A stretch of 64,000 nt of DNA from JBGQOG01 sp052113705 (GCF_052113705.1 NZ_JBGQOG010000018.1:1-64000), one strand, 5' to 3'; positions 52,183 to 61,679 are shown, counted from the stretch's first letter. Made by a program: numbers and translations. Notes: generated from the sequence alone by a model not told the origin.

Positions 52183-53361
52183 TCACGAGGCGGTGTCGTA
52201 AGCGCGCTCGCCATGCGTGCCAAGGTCAAGGCCGGTGTGCTCCGTCTCGGCATCCACCCGCATCGGCAGCACGAGGTTGATGGCCCGTGCCAGCACCCAG
52301 GTGACGGCCAGCGTATAGACCCCCACCAGCGCCAGCGCGCCCAGCTGCGCGACCCAGGCGCCATGCCCCAGCGCCGCCACCATCACCGAGCCAAAGATGC
52401 CGCCCACGCCATGCACGGCAAAAACATCAAGCGTATCGTCGATCGCCAGCCGGTGGCGGATCAGATCGACCGCTTCCTGACAAAGCACCCCCGCCACGCC
52501 GCCGATGAGGAGCGCCTCCAGCGGCCCGACATAGCCCGCCGCCGGGGTGATCGAGGCGAGACCGGCGATGGAACCGGTGACGAGGCCAATCATCGAGGCG
52601 CGGCCGAATTTGATCCGCTCCCAGGCCATCCAGCTCAGCGAGGCGGCGGCGGCCGAAAGATGCGTGACGGTGATCGCCATCGCCGCATGGCCATCTGCCG
52701 CGAGTTGCGAGCCGCCGTTGAAGCCGAACCAGCCCACCCAGAGCATGCCCGCGCCAATCGCCGTCAGGCCGGGACTGTGCGGCGGTGTCGTGCGGTTGCG
52801 GCGCGCCCCCAGCATCACCGCCAGCAACAGCGCCGCAAGGCCCGCGGTTTCATGCACCACGATGCCGCCCGCGAAATCCCGGGTGCCGGTGGCGCCGAAA
52901 ATCCCGCCATCCGCCATCAGGCCGCCGCCCCAGATCCAATGCGTCACCGGCGCATAGACCACGAGCATCCAGAGCGCCGAGAACAGCATGACAAAGCCAA
53001 AGCTGATCCGCTCGGCATAGGCGCCGACGATCAGCGCCGGGGTGATTATCGCGAAGGTCATCTGGAAGGTGAAGAACAAAACCTCGGGCAGGGTGCCATG
53101 CAGGCTGTCAGCGGTGATGCCGCGCAGCCCGGCCTTGGCAAGGCCTCCCCAGAGCGGCCCCGCCTCACCAAAGGCGATGGAATAGCCGACCAGCAGCCAA
53201 AGCACCGAGATCAGCGCCGCGATGCCAAAGACCTGCATGAAAACCGAGAGCACATTGCGCGCCCGCACCAGGCCGCCGTAAAACAGCGCCAGCCCCGGCA
53301 GCGACATGAAGAGCACCAGCCCCGTCGCCACCATGATCCACGCGGTATCCGCTCCGTTCAT
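52183..53361 (-). CDS. amtB: Ammonium transporter
   Basis: 392 residues, 11 hydrophobic segments with no long signal peptide (MNGADTAWIMVATGLVLFMS). Amt features are GLALFYGGLVRARNVLSV, TFAIITPALIVGAYAERISF, HWIWGGGLMADGGI, RDFAGGIVVHETAGLAALLL with a pore His, and DVFAVHGVGGIFGSVMVAAL with the second pore His. Moves ammonium across the inner membrane under nitrogen limitation. The usual glnK gene is not next to it. Confidence 0.96.
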   Translation of the reverse strand: MNGADTAWIMVATGLVLFMSLPGLALFYGGLVRARNVLSVFMQVFGIAALISVLWLLVGYSIAFGEAGPLWGGLAKAGLRGITADSLHGTLPEVLFFTFQMTFAIITPALIVGAYAERISFGFVMLFSALWMLVVYAPVTHWIWGGGLMADGGIFGATGTRDFAGGIVVHETAGLAALLLAVMLGARRNRTTPPHSPGLTAIGAGMLWVGWFGFNGGSQLAADGHAAMAITVTHLSAAAASLSWMAWERIKFGRASMIGLVTGSIAGLASITPAAGYVGPLEALLIGGVAGVLCQEAVDLIRHRLAIDDTLDVFAVHGVGGIFGSVMVAALGHGAWVAQLGALALVGVYTLAVTWVLARAINLVLPMRVDAETEHTGLDLGTHGERAYDTAS

Positions 53362-53505
53362 CGCAATCCCCCCAAAAGCCCCGGCGCATCCCGCGCCACC
53401 GTGGGCCGCTGAGGAACATGCGCGGGGCGATGTTAAAAGAGGCAGATGCCTGCAAGGGCGCCAATATCGCGCGCATTGCGCAAATCGCCCAAAATAAAGG
53501 CGCGA

Positions 53506-53527
53506 AAAAGCGCAATGTGGCGCTTTT
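53506..53527. repeat. Perfect palindrome AAAAGCGC...GCGCTTTT
   Basis: AAAAGCGC (53506-53513), loop AATGTG, GCGCTTTT (53520-53527). A related unit, AAAAGGCGCAATGCGCGCTT, lies at 55748-55767 in the ispDF/dusB gap. Either a small terminator or an operator; the first lies upstream of amtB and downstream of cinA. Confidence 0.45.
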
Positions 53528-53603
53528 GGATGCGTCTTTGTGATGAAAGATGCAGCACCGCGCGACTCTCTCGCCGCGGGGTGCCGGGGGCCGGGGGGCG
53601 CTC

Positions 53604-54080
53604 TCAGGCCTCGCGCAGGGCGATCAGGATCAGCGCCAAAGCGTGATCGCGGGTGGCATGGCGCACCGCATTGCGGCCGAGCGGGCCGAAATCCACCGTC
53701 TCCACCCGTGTTGCGCCATTGCGCCGGGCGAGGCCGAAGCAGACCCGCCCCTCGGGCTTGACCTTGGAGCCGCCGGGCCCGGCAATGCCCGTCACCGCCA
53801 CGGCGATATCCGCCGCCGAATGCTCAAGCGCCCCTTCGGCCATCTCGCGCGCGACCTCTTCGCTGACCGCGCCATATTCGGCCAAAGTGCCGGTGCCGAC
53901 GCCCAGCATTTCTTGCTTGGCGGCGTTGGAATAGGTGACAAAGCCCCGGTCAAAGGTCTCGGAGCTGCCGGGCAGATCGGTCAGCGCCACGGCGATCAGA
54001 CCGCCGGAGCAGCTTTCGGCCGCAGCGAGTTTGAATGACTTTTGCCGTGCAAGATCAAGAATTTGTGCTGTAATGCTCAC
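53604..54080 (-). CDS. CinA C-terminal family protein (nicotinamide-nucleotide amidase)
   Basis: 158 residues from GTG 54080, overlapping the pgpA stop by 4 bases (GTGA). The stand-alone CinA/PncC domain has KLAAAESCSGGLIAVALTDL, GFVTYSNAAKQEMLGV, GAVSEEVAREMAEGALEHS, VAVTGIAGPGGSKVKPEGRV. It deamidates NMN to NaMN in pyridine-nucleotide salvage. Last gene of the ispDF-pgpA-cinA operon. Confidence 0.94.
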   Translation of the reverse strand: MSITAQILDLARQKSFKLAAAESCSGGLIAVALTDLPGSSETFDRGFVTYSNAAKQEMLGVGTGTLAEYGAVSEEVAREMAEGALEHSAADIAVAVTGIAGPGGSKVKPEGRVCFGLARRNGATRVETVDFGPLGRNAVRHATRDHALALILIALREA

Positions 54081-54574
54081 ATCAGAAATCCATGTGCAAG
54101 GCCGGCCGCCACCATGGTGGCAATCCCGGCGAACAGACCCGCCCAAAGGTCATCCAGCATCACCCCCGCCGCATCGTGCCGTCGGTCGGCGCGGCCCACA
54201 AGCCAGGGCTTCCAGATGTCAAAAAGACGGAAGAAGACGAAGGCACCGACCCAGCCCGGATAGGGGAAACGCCAATTGTCGAGGCCCATCATCCAAAAGC
54301 CGAAGGAGGGGGCCAGCAGCGCCAGCCATTGCCCCGCCACCTCGTCGATGACGATCTCCGACGGGTCTTCGCCGGGGCGGCTGGCCAATTCGCGCTCGCA
54401 GGCCCAAAAGCCCCAGCCGGTCACCGCGACGAAGGCCGCGAAGAGCAGGGGAAAGCTGCCGAGCCCGTGGATGATCAGCCCGAGGCCAATGGCCACCGCT
54501 GATCCCCAGGTGCCGGGGGCCGGGCGCAATAGGCCCGCGCCGAAAAAGGTGCTGAGAAGGCGGCTGAAGGTCAT
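54077..54574 (-). CDS. pgpA: Phosphatidylglycerophosphatase A
   Basis: 165 residues, four hydrophobic segments. PgpA features are TFFGAGLLRPAPGTWGSAVA near the N-terminus, EIVIDEVAGQWLALL, FRLFDIWKPW and a C-terminal GVMLDDLWAGLFAG. Dephosphorylates phosphatidylglycerophosphate in the inner membrane. ATGA overlap with ispDF before and GTGA overlap with cinA after. Confidence 0.95.
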   Translation of the reverse strand: MTFSRLLSTFFGAGLLRPAPGTWGSAVAIGLGLIIHGLGSFPLLFAAFVAVTGWGFWACERELASRPGEDPSEIVIDEVAGQWLALLAPSFGFWMMGLDNWRFPYPGWVGAFVFFRLFDIWKPWLVGRADRRHDAAGVMLDDLWAGLFAGIATMVAAGLAHGFLM

Positions 54575-55698
54575 GCGGACACCAGGGTTGCTGTGGCGAT
54601 TGCGGCGATACCCTCTTCGCGGCCGGTGAAACCCAGACGCTCCGAGGTGGTGGCTTTCACCGAGACGCGGCCCGGGTCAACGCCCATGATACGCGCCAAT
54701 TCGGCGGCCATGGCAAGGGCATGCGGGCCGACTTTCGGCCGCTCGCAAACCAGAGTCACATCAACATTGCTGATTTTATAGCCGCGTTTGGCGGCCAGCT
54801 CCGCCGCATGCGCGAGGAAAATCTCCGAGGCGGCACCTTTCCATTGCGGGTCCGAGGGCGGGAAATGGCGGCCAATATCGCCCTCGGCCAGCGCGCCATA
54901 AAGCGCGTCGGTCAGCGCATGCATGCCGACATCGGCGTCGGAATGGCCCAAGAGCCCTTTGTCATGCGGCACTTTCACCCCGCAGAGCATCACATGATCG
55001 CCCGCGCAAAAGGCATGCACATCATAGCCATTGCCGCATCTTACATCCATGTCGGTCCTCAACATATTGGCTGCACGTTGAAAATCGGCAGCATAGGTAA
55101 TTTTCAGATTGGCCTCGTCGCCGGGCACGATGGTCACCGGATGGCCCGCTGCGCGCACCACCGCCACATCATCCGCCGCATCCCCGGGATGCGCACGGTG
55201 GGCGGCGAGGATGGTGGCGAAATCAAACCCCTGCGGCGTCTGCGCCCGGTAGAGGCCGCTGCGGTCCTCGGTGCCGGTCACCCGGTCATCCACCCCCCGC
55301 CAGAGCGCATCGGTGACCGGCACTGCCGGGGCGGCGGCTTTGGCCGTGTCCAGCGCCGCCAACACCGCGCCGATCAGCGCGGGCGCGACGAGGGGCCTTG
55401 CACCATCATGGATCAGAACCTTGGTAATTCCTGCGCCCTCAAGCACTTCCAGCGCGTTCTTGACGCTCTGCGCCCGGGTGTCGCCGCCCGCCACCAGCGT
55501 GACGCCGCCGCCGAGCAAACGGCGTCCTTGCGCGAAATCATCCGGATGCAGCACCACCAGCACCCGGTCCAGATGCGCGAATGCCGCAACCGTATGCGCC
55601 AGCACCGGCTGGCCCGCCAGATCCGCCCATTGTTTGGGGACGGCACCGCCCGCGCGGCGCCCGCGTCCGGCAGCAACGATGATCGCGGCAATACTCAT
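54571..55698 (-). CDS. ispDF: Bifunctional IspD/IspF isoprenoid biosynthesis enzyme
   Basis: 375 residues from ATG 55698. IspD (about 1-220): IIVAAGRGRRAGGAVPKQWA, VLIHDGARPLVAPALI, LYRAQTPQGFDF. IspF (about 222-375): GNGYDVHAFCAGDHVMLCGV, KGLLGHSDADVGMHALTDAL, GDIGRHFPPSDPQWKGA, TTSERLGFTGREEGIAAIAT. It performs two steps of the MEP pathway (CDP-ME formation and cyclodiphosphate formation). The fusion is normal in alphaproteobacteria. Divergent from dusB. Confidence 0.97.
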   Translation of the reverse strand: MSIAAIIVAAGRGRRAGGAVPKQWADLAGQPVLAHTVAAFAHLDRVLVVLHPDDFAQGRRLLGGGVTLVAGGDTRAQSVKNALEVLEGAGITKVLIHDGARPLVAPALIGAVLAALDTAKAAAPAVPVTDALWRGVDDRVTGTEDRSGLYRAQTPQGFDFATILAAHRAHPGDAADDVAVVRAAGHPVTIVPGDEANLKITYAADFQRAANMLRTDMDVRCGNGYDVHAFCAGDHVMLCGVKVPHDKGLLGHSDADVGMHALTDALYGALAEGDIGRHFPPSDPQWKGAASEIFLAHAAELAAKRGYKISNVDVTLVCERPKVGPHALAMAAELARIMGVDPGRVSVKATTSERLGFTGREEGIAAIATATLVSA

Positions 55699-55890
55699 GC
55701 GGCTTGGCCCTTCCTGATCGCTGGCGAAAGGCTTAGGACAAGCGGCGAAAAGGCGCAATGCGCGCTTTTGTCAGGCATAACGCCTAATATTTGGGCGATG
55801 GCAATTTTTCCGCGCGATGCGGTGGCCGCGATGGTTGTGATTCCACGCAGGCAGGTCTACCCCTCGTTCCAACGCACAAGGATTAAGCAA

Positions 55891-56871
55891 GTGACCATCG
55901 AACTGGCACAGATCACGTTGGACCCGCCGGTATTTCTGGCGCCGATGGCGGGCATCACCGATTTGCCGTTCCGCCGGATGGTGGCGCGGTTTGGCGCGGG
56001 GCTGGTGGTGTCGGAAATGGTGGCCTCGGGCGAGATGCTGACGGCGAAACCCTCGGTCCGGGCCAAGGCGCGCGCCGATCTCGGGCTGGACATGGCGGCC
56101 TCGGTGCAATTGGCGGGGCGCGAGGCGCAGCCGATGGCAGAGGCCGCGCGCATCGTGGCCGATATGGGCGCCCGCATCATCGACATCAACATGGGCTGCC
56201 CGGCGAAGAAGGTCACGGGCGGCCTCTCCGGCTCGGCGCTGATGCGCGATCCTGACCATGCATTGCGGCTGATTGAGGCGGTGACCGGCGCGGTGGATGT
56301 GCCGGTGACGCTGAAGATGCGGCTGGGCTGGGATACCGATTGTCTGAACGCACCCGATCTCGCGGCGCGGGCCGAGGGGGCGGGCGTGCAGATGGTGGTG
56401 GTGCATGGCCGCACCCGGATGCAGTTTTACAAAGGCAATGCCGATTGGGCCGCCATCCGCGCGGTGAAGCAAGCGGTGCGCATTCCCGTCGTCGCCAATG
56501 GCGATGTGGTGAATGCCGAAACCGCGGCCGAGGCGCGGGCGCTCTCGGGGGCGGATGGCGTCATGCTAGGCCGGGGGGCGCAGGGCGCGCCCTGGCGGCT
56601 GGCCGAGATTGCCCATGCGCTGCACGGCACGCCGGCACCGGTGATCCCGACCGGCGCCGCGCTCGCCGATCTGATCGCCGAGCATTATGAGTTGATGCTG
56701 GAGTTTTACGGCGCCGAGATCGGCCTGCGCCTCGCGCGCAAACATCTGGGGTGGTACGCCGATGAAGCGGGCGCGCCGCTGCGGGCCGAGATGATGGTGG
56801 CCGACCGCCCCGAGGCCGTGCGCGCCCTGATCCGCGCCGCCTTCCGCGATGCCGGAAAGGAAGCCGCATGA
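55891..56871 (+). CDS. dusB: tRNA-dihydrouridine synthase
   Basis: 326 residues from GTG 55891 (AAGGA upstream). An FMN TIM-barrel with VFLAPMAGITDLPFRRMVAR, VQLAGREAQPMAEAARI, IDINMGCPAKKVTGGLSGSA with the catalytic Cys, VTLKMRLGWD, VVVHGRTRMQFYKGNADWAA and VVANGDVVN. Reduces uridines in tRNA. Known in Rhodobacter as nifR3, first gene of the nifR3-ntrB-ntrC operon. Overlaps ntrB by 4 bases. Confidence 0.97.
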   Translation: MTIELAQITLDPPVFLAPMAGITDLPFRRMVARFGAGLVVSEMVASGEMLTAKPSVRAKARADLGLDMAASVQLAGREAQPMAEAARIVADMGARIIDINMGCPAKKVTGGLSGSALMRDPDHALRLIEAVTGAVDVPVTLKMRLGWDTDCLNAPDLAARAEGAGVQMVVVHGRTRMQFYKGNADWAAIRAVKQAVRIPVVANGDVVNAETAAEARALSGADGVMLGRGAQGAPWRLAEIAHALHGTPAPVIPTGAALADLIAEHYELMLEFYGAEIGLRLARKHLGWYADEAGAPLRAEMMVADRPEAVRALIRAAFRDAGKEAA

Positions 56872-57947
56872 ACCTGCCAGCCCCCGGCATCATCTGGTCC
56901 AGCCTGCCGATCCCCGCACTGTTGATCGACCGCAGCGACCGGGTGATCGAGATCAATCCCGCGTCGGAAACCTTCCTCAACATTTCGGCCAAGGCGCTGA
57001 AGGGCAATTCGCTCTATGACCGGGTGGCGATTGATGCGCCGCTGGAAGAGATTTTCGCCCGCGTCCGCGCCAACCGCTCGGCTTTGTTCATGAATGATGT
57101 GGACATCGGCACCGGCGAAAAGGCCCCGGTGCAGTGCAACATCTCGGTGGCGCCGCTGGGCGAGGATCCGGACACGATTTTGATGCTGATTTCCCCGCGC
57201 GAACTGGCCGAGCGGCTGGGCCGGGCGCAACAGGTGAAATCGGCGGCGCGTTCGGCGATTGGTATGGCCGAGATGCTGGCGCATGAGATCAAGAACCCGC
57301 TGGCGGGCATCTCGGGCGCGGCGCAGCTCTTGAGCATGGGCTTGCAGGGCGAAGATCTGGAGCTGACAGATCTGATCGTGGCCGAGACGCGACGGATCGT
57401 GAAACTTCTTGAACAGGTTGAGCAATTCGGGAATGTCCGCCCGCCCGAACTCCGGGCCGTCAATATCCATGACGTGCTGGACCGGGCGCGGAAATCGGCG
57501 CTGGTGGGCTTTGCCGCCCATATGCAGATCGTCGAGGATTACGACCCCTCGCTGCCCTCGACTTTGGGCGATGCCGATCAGCTGACGCAGGTGTTCCTCA
57601 ACCTCCTGAAGAATGCCGCCGAGGCGACCAAGGGCGCCAAGGGCACGATCCGCATCCATTCCTTCTATGACCTCTCGCTGCGGCTGCGGCGCAAGGATGG
57701 CACCGGCTCGGCGCTGCCCCTGCAGGTCGAGATCATCGACGACGGCCCCGGCATTCCGCCCGCCATCGCCACCGAGCTCTTTGAGCCCTTCGTCTCGGGC
57801 CGCGAAAACGGCACCGGCCTCGGTCTGGCGCTGGTGTCCAAGATCATCTCGGACCATGGCGGATGGGTTTCGGTGGATTCCGTTCCCGGCCGCACGGTCT
57901 TTCGAATTTCCCTACCTGTTGCCCCGAAGAACCTGGAGATTAGCTGA
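56868..57947 (+). CDS. ntrB: Nitrogen regulation sensor kinase/phosphatase NtrB
   Basis: 359 residues, soluble. PAS domain at about 10-115; HisKA with His139 in MAEMLAHEIKNPLAGISGAA; ATPase N box QVFLNLLKNAAEATKGAKG, G1 EIIDDGPGIP, F FEPFVSG, G2 GTGLGLALV. Controls NtrC phosphorylation in response to PII and glutamine status. One-base overlap (TGATG) with ntrC. Confidence 0.97.
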   Translation: MNLPAPGIIWSSLPIPALLIDRSDRVIEINPASETFLNISAKALKGNSLYDRVAIDAPLEEIFARVRANRSALFMNDVDIGTGEKAPVQCNISVAPLGEDPDTILMLISPRELAERLGRAQQVKSAARSAIGMAEMLAHEIKNPLAGISGAAQLLSMGLQGEDLELTDLIVAETRRIVKLLEQVEQFGNVRPPELRAVNIHDVLDRARKSALVGFAAHMQIVEDYDPSLPSTLGDADQLTQVFLNLLKNAAEATKGAKGTIRIHSFYDLSLRLRRKDGTGSALPLQVEIIDDGPGIPPAIATELFEPFVSGRENGTGLGLALVSKIISDHGGWVSVDSVPGRTVFRISLPVAPKNLEIS

Positions 57948-59314
57948 TGGACGGCACGATCCTTGTCGCCGATGACGACCGCACGATCCGTACCGTGCTC
58001 ACCCAGGCGCTGACCCGCGCAGGCTGCAAAGTGCATGCCACCTCCTCGCTGATGACGCTGATGCGTTGGGTCGAGGAGGGGAAGGGCGATCTGGTCATCT
58101 CGGATGTGATGATGCCCGATGGCAACGGGCTGGAGGCGCTGCCCCGCATCGCCAAGGAGCGGCCGGGCCTGCCCGTGATCGTGATTTCGGCGCAAAACAC
58201 CATCATGACGGCGATTCAGGCCGCCGAGGCCGAGGCCTATGACTACCTCCCCAAACCCTTTGACCTGCCCGATCTGATGAAACGCGCCGCCCGCGCACTG
58301 GATCAAAAACGCCGCGCGATCCCCGCGAAAGCGGTTGAGCCGCGCGAGGCGGGCGGCGATCTGCCGCTGGTGGGGCGCACGCCCGCCATGCAATCGCTCT
58401 ACCGGCTGGTGGCGCGGGTGATGAACACCGATCTGCCGGTGCTGATCACCGGCGAGAGCGGCACCGGCAAATCGCTGATCGCGCGGGCGATCCATGATTT
58501 CTCGGACCGGCGCACCCTGCCTTTCGTGGTGGCGCAGGCGGCCGATCTGCAGGGCGCCGATGGCCCCTCGGCGATGATGGCGCGCGCGCGCGGCGGCAGC
58601 CTCGTCTTTGACGAAGTCGGCGATTTTGACGATGAAGCGCAGGCGCGCATCGTGCGCATGCTCGACGCTTTGCCCGACCCGGCGCCGCGGATCATGGCGA
58701 CCAGCCAGGTTGACCTGATGGCGCAGATGGAGGCCGGGCGCTTCCGGCAGGATCTGTTCTACCGTCTGGGCGGCGTCACCCTCGGCGTGCCCTCGCTGCG
58801 TGAACGGGTCGAGGACATTCCGCTCTTGGCCGACCACTTCCTGGGCCGCGCCGAGCGCGAGGGGGCAGGGACACGGCGTCTGTCGGCCGAGGCGCTGACG
58901 CTGATCCGCGCCTACAGCTGGCCGGGCAACGTGCGCCAGCTTGAGAACACCATCCGGCGGCTGGTGGTGACCAGCCCGGAGGAAGAGATCATGCGCCCCG
59001 AGGTCGAGGCGGTCCTCGGCAACCAACCCGCGATCGAGCCTTTGCGCTCGGGCGGCGAGGGCGAAAAACTCTCGGCCTCGGTCATGCGGCATCTGCGGCG
59101 CTACTTCGATCTGCACGGCAGCAATCTGCCTGCCCCCGGCCTCTATGACCGGATTTTGCGCGAAGTTGAGGCGCCTCTGATCGAAATCGCCTTGGAGGCC
59201 ACCGCTGGCAACCAAGCAAAATGTGCCGATCTTTTGGGGATCAACCGCAATACTTTGCGTAAGAAGATCACCGAGCTGGATATTCAGGTGACACGGCGCC
59301 GCAAACTGATGTAA
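57947..59314 (+). CDS. ntrC: Nitrogen regulation response regulator NtrC (no GAFTGA loop)
   Basis: 455 residues. Receiver domain at 1-120 with phospho-acceptor Asp53 (LVISDVMMPDGNG); AAA+ domain from about 145 with Walker A ITGESGTGKSLIARAI and Walker B GGSLVFDEVGD; Fis-type HTH at the C-terminus (NQAKCADLLGINRNTLRKKI). The GAFTGA segment that contacts sigma-54 should lie between PFVVAQAADLQGADG and ARARGGSLVFD but is missing, as in R. capsulatus NtrC, which works with sigma-70 polymerase. Expected to activate genes of nitrogen starvation, possibly including amtB. Confidence 0.97.
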   Translation: MDGTILVADDDRTIRTVLTQALTRAGCKVHATSSLMTLMRWVEEGKGDLVISDVMMPDGNGLEALPRIAKERPGLPVIVISAQNTIMTAIQAAEAEAYDYLPKPFDLPDLMKRAARALDQKRRAIPAKAVEPREAGGDLPLVGRTPAMQSLYRLVARVMNTDLPVLITGESGTGKSLIARAIHDFSDRRTLPFVVAQAADLQGADGPSAMMARARGGSLVFDEVGDFDDEAQARIVRMLDALPDPAPRIMATSQVDLMAQMEAGRFRQDLFYRLGGVTLGVPSLRERVEDIPLLADHFLGRAEREGAGTRRLSAEALTLIRAYSWPGNVRQLENTIRRLVVTSPEEEIMRPEVEAVLGNQPAIEPLRSGGEGEKLSASVMRHLRRYFDLHGSNLPAPGLYDRILREVEAPLIEIALEATAGNQAKCADLLGINRNTLRKKITELDIQVTRRRKLM

Positions 59315-59384
59315 AACCGCCACAGGTGGGGTGGCAGTTCGGTCATAGGCCGGAATCACCGCCACCCTGCACCGGGGGACAGTT

Positions 59385-61679
59385 TTGCGCGGCTTGGTAC
59401 AAAGGTCTGTCTGGGACAGGCTGGCACATTTTCGGCGGCAACGCCGGGTTCAGAATGCTGGCCGTCTGGGGCTGGTGGTCCTGGGTCCGCTGCTGGCTTT
59501 GGGCACCTTCATGGTGCTCGGACCCTGGGGGCAGGGCGCGCAGAGCACCGAGCTGCGGCTGATCCTCCTGGCCGATCTCGTCTACTTTCTCTTGCTGGCG
59601 ACGCTGGTTCTGGCGCGGCTGATGCGGATGATCGCCGCCCGGCGCGCGCGCTCGGCGGGCAGCCATCTGCACCTGCGCCTGACCGGGATTTTCGCGGGCA
59701 TCGCGCTGGTGCCCACGGTGCTGGTGGCGGTCTTTGCCGGGCTGACAGTGAACATCGGGCTGGAGGGCTGGTTCTCGGACCGGGTGCGCGAGGTGGTGGG
59801 CACTTCGCTTGCCGCCGCCGAGGCCTACCAGGATGAGCACCGCAACGACCTGACCGAGGATGTCGAGGCGCTGGCCGCCTTTCTCAACCTGCGGCGGCAG
59901 GCCAGCGTTTTCCTCACCGACGGCGATCTGCGCGAACTGCTGACGCAGGGCCAGGCGCTGGTGCAGCGCGGGCTGCGCGAGGCCTATGTGATCGACGGCA
60001 CCGGCGAGATCCGGGCGCGCGGCGAGCGCAGCTATCTGTTCGACTTTGAAAAACCCTCGGCCGCGGTGTTGAAGGCCGCTGAAACAGACGGCGTGCAGCT
60101 GATCGAGGATTGGCCGGGCGGCGAATTGCGCGCGCTGGTGCCGCTGGATGAATATGTGGACCGCTACCTTTATGTCAGCCGCGAAGTCGACGGGCAGATC
60201 CTCAGCCTGCTGGACGACACGCGCGAGACGGTGGGGCTCTATCAACAGCTGGAAACGACGCGGGGCAAGGTGCTGGCGGAATTCGGCGCGGTCTATCTCG
60301 GCTTTGCGCTTCTGCTGATCATGGCGGCGATCTGGCTGGGGCTGTGGTTTGCCGAAACGCTGGCGCGGCCCATCGGGCGGCTGGCGCAGGCGGCGGTGCG
60401 GGTCGGCGATGGCGACCTCGACAGCCGGGTGACCGAAGAGCAGGGCGATGATGAGATCGCGACGCTGGGCCGCGCCTTCAACCGGATGACGCGGCAGCTG
60501 AAGGGGCAACGCCACGCGCTGATGGAGAGCCATCAGGAAACCGAGGAGCGGCGGCGGCTGTTTGATTCCGTGCTGGGCTCGGTCACCTCCGGGGTGATCG
60601 GTCTGGATGCGGCGGGCGAGATCGACTTTCTCAACCGCTCGGCTTTGCGGCTGCTGGAGCTGGATTTCATCCGCGACCATCACCGGCCGCTGACTGAGGC
60701 GGTTCCGGAATTTGCGCGTCTTTTCGAGCGGTTGCGCGACAGTTTTCATGACGTTGCGCAAGAGGAAATCCGCATTTCCCGCGGCGGTCGGCTGGAAAGC
60801 CTGCTGGTGCGGATGGCGGTGCGGCAGGATGTGCAGGGCCAGCCCGAGGGCTATGTGGTCGCCTTTGACGATGTGACCGAGCTGGTCTCGGCGCAGCGCA
60901 TGGCGGCCTGGGGCGATGTGGCGCGGCGGATCGCGCATGAGATCAAGAACCCGCTGACGCCGATCCAGCTGTCGGCGGAACGGATCCGGCGCAAATTCAC
61001 CCCGATGGTGGGCGCCGAGAGTGAGGCGCTGGAGCAGTACACCGGAGTAATTGTCCGGCAGGTCAATGACTTGCGGCGCATTGTGGATGAGTTTTCGCGT
61101 TTCGCCCGCATGCCGGAACCCGACCGGCGCGAGCATGATCTGACGCGGATCCTGAAAGATGCGGTGATCTTGCAGCAAGACGCGCTGCACGGGGCCCGGC
61201 TGGTGTCTGAACTGCCCGATGAGGCGATTCTGGTCGAGCTGGACGGGACCATGCTGTCGCAGGCGGTGACAAACCTCATAAAGAACGCCGGGGAAGCCAT
61301 TGAAAGCCTGACGGAAAAAGGCGTACCGGAGGGATGGTCGCCGATGGTGCGGGTCTCGATGGAAGTGGCACCGGATCTGGTGGTCATTCAGATCGCCGAC
61401 AATGGCATCGGCCTGCCGCCCGACCGGGCGCGGTTGTTTGAGCCCTATGTGACCACGCGGTCCAAGGGCACGGGCCTCGGCCTGCCGATTGTGAAGAAAA
61501 TCATTGAAGAACATGGTGGTACATTGACGCTTTCAGATGCACCCCCGATGGGGGGCGCCGCACACAGCGGCGCGTTGGCCGAAATCCGCCTGCCGCGCGC
61601 ACGTGCCGCGGCGGGACGGGTTGCAAAAGACCGGGCAGTCAAGGAAAGGGGTACGAGCGCCCCGACGGAGACGATATGA
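59385..61679 (+). CDS. ntrY: Nitrogen/redox-related membrane sensor kinase NtrY
   Basis: 764 residues. The start is taken as TTG 59385, with GGGGGAC upstream; other starts would cut the first helix. Membrane helices near the N-terminus and at about 295-325 bracket an extracytoplasmic region of about 190 residues. Then HAMP (LARPIGRLAQAAVRVGDGDL), PAS (LDAAGEIDFLNRSALRLLEL), HisKA with His518 (RRIAHEIKNPLTPIQLSAER) and HATPase (VTNLIKNAGEAIESL, GLGLPIVKKIIEEHGG). Partner of NtrX, with which it overlaps by 4 bases. Confidence 0.96.
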   Translation: MRGLVQRSVWDRLAHFRRQRRVQNAGRLGLVVLGPLLALGTFMVLGPWGQGAQSTELRLILLADLVYFLLLATLVLARLMRMIAARRARSAGSHLHLRLTGIFAGIALVPTVLVAVFAGLTVNIGLEGWFSDRVREVVGTSLAAAEAYQDEHRNDLTEDVEALAAFLNLRRQASVFLTDGDLRELLTQGQALVQRGLREAYVIDGTGEIRARGERSYLFDFEKPSAAVLKAAETDGVQLIEDWPGGELRALVPLDEYVDRYLYVSREVDGQILSLLDDTRETVGLYQQLETTRGKVLAEFGAVYLGFALLLIMAAIWLGLWFAETLARPIGRLAQAAVRVGDGDLDSRVTEEQGDDEIATLGRAFNRMTRQLKGQRHALMESHQETEERRRLFDSVLGSVTSGVIGLDAAGEIDFLNRSALRLLELDFIRDHHRPLTEAVPEFARLFERLRDSFHDVAQEEIRISRGGRLESLLVRMAVRQDVQGQPEGYVVAFDDVTELVSAQRMAAWGDVARRIAHEIKNPLTPIQLSAERIRRKFTPMVGAESEALEQYTGVIVRQVNDLRRIVDEFSRFARMPEPDRREHDLTRILKDAVILQQDALHGARLVSELPDEAILVELDGTMLSQAVTNLIKNAGEAIESLTEKGVPEGWSPMVRVSMEVAPDLVVIQIADNGIGLPPDRARLFEPYVTTRSKGTGLGLPIVKKIIEEHGGTLTLSDAPPMGGAAHSGALAEIRLPRARAAAGRVAKDRAVKERGTSAPTETI

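Noticed and set aside
54721..55890. Long N-terminal extension of dusB (open back to 54721)
   Set aside because: The extension is antisense to ispDF. GTG 55891 with AAGGA upstream gives the normal DusB length and start.
59343..61514. 723-codon minus-strand open frame antisense to ntrY
   Set aside because: NtrY is clearly coding on the other strand; the antisense product has low-complexity His/Gln/Arg and no motif.
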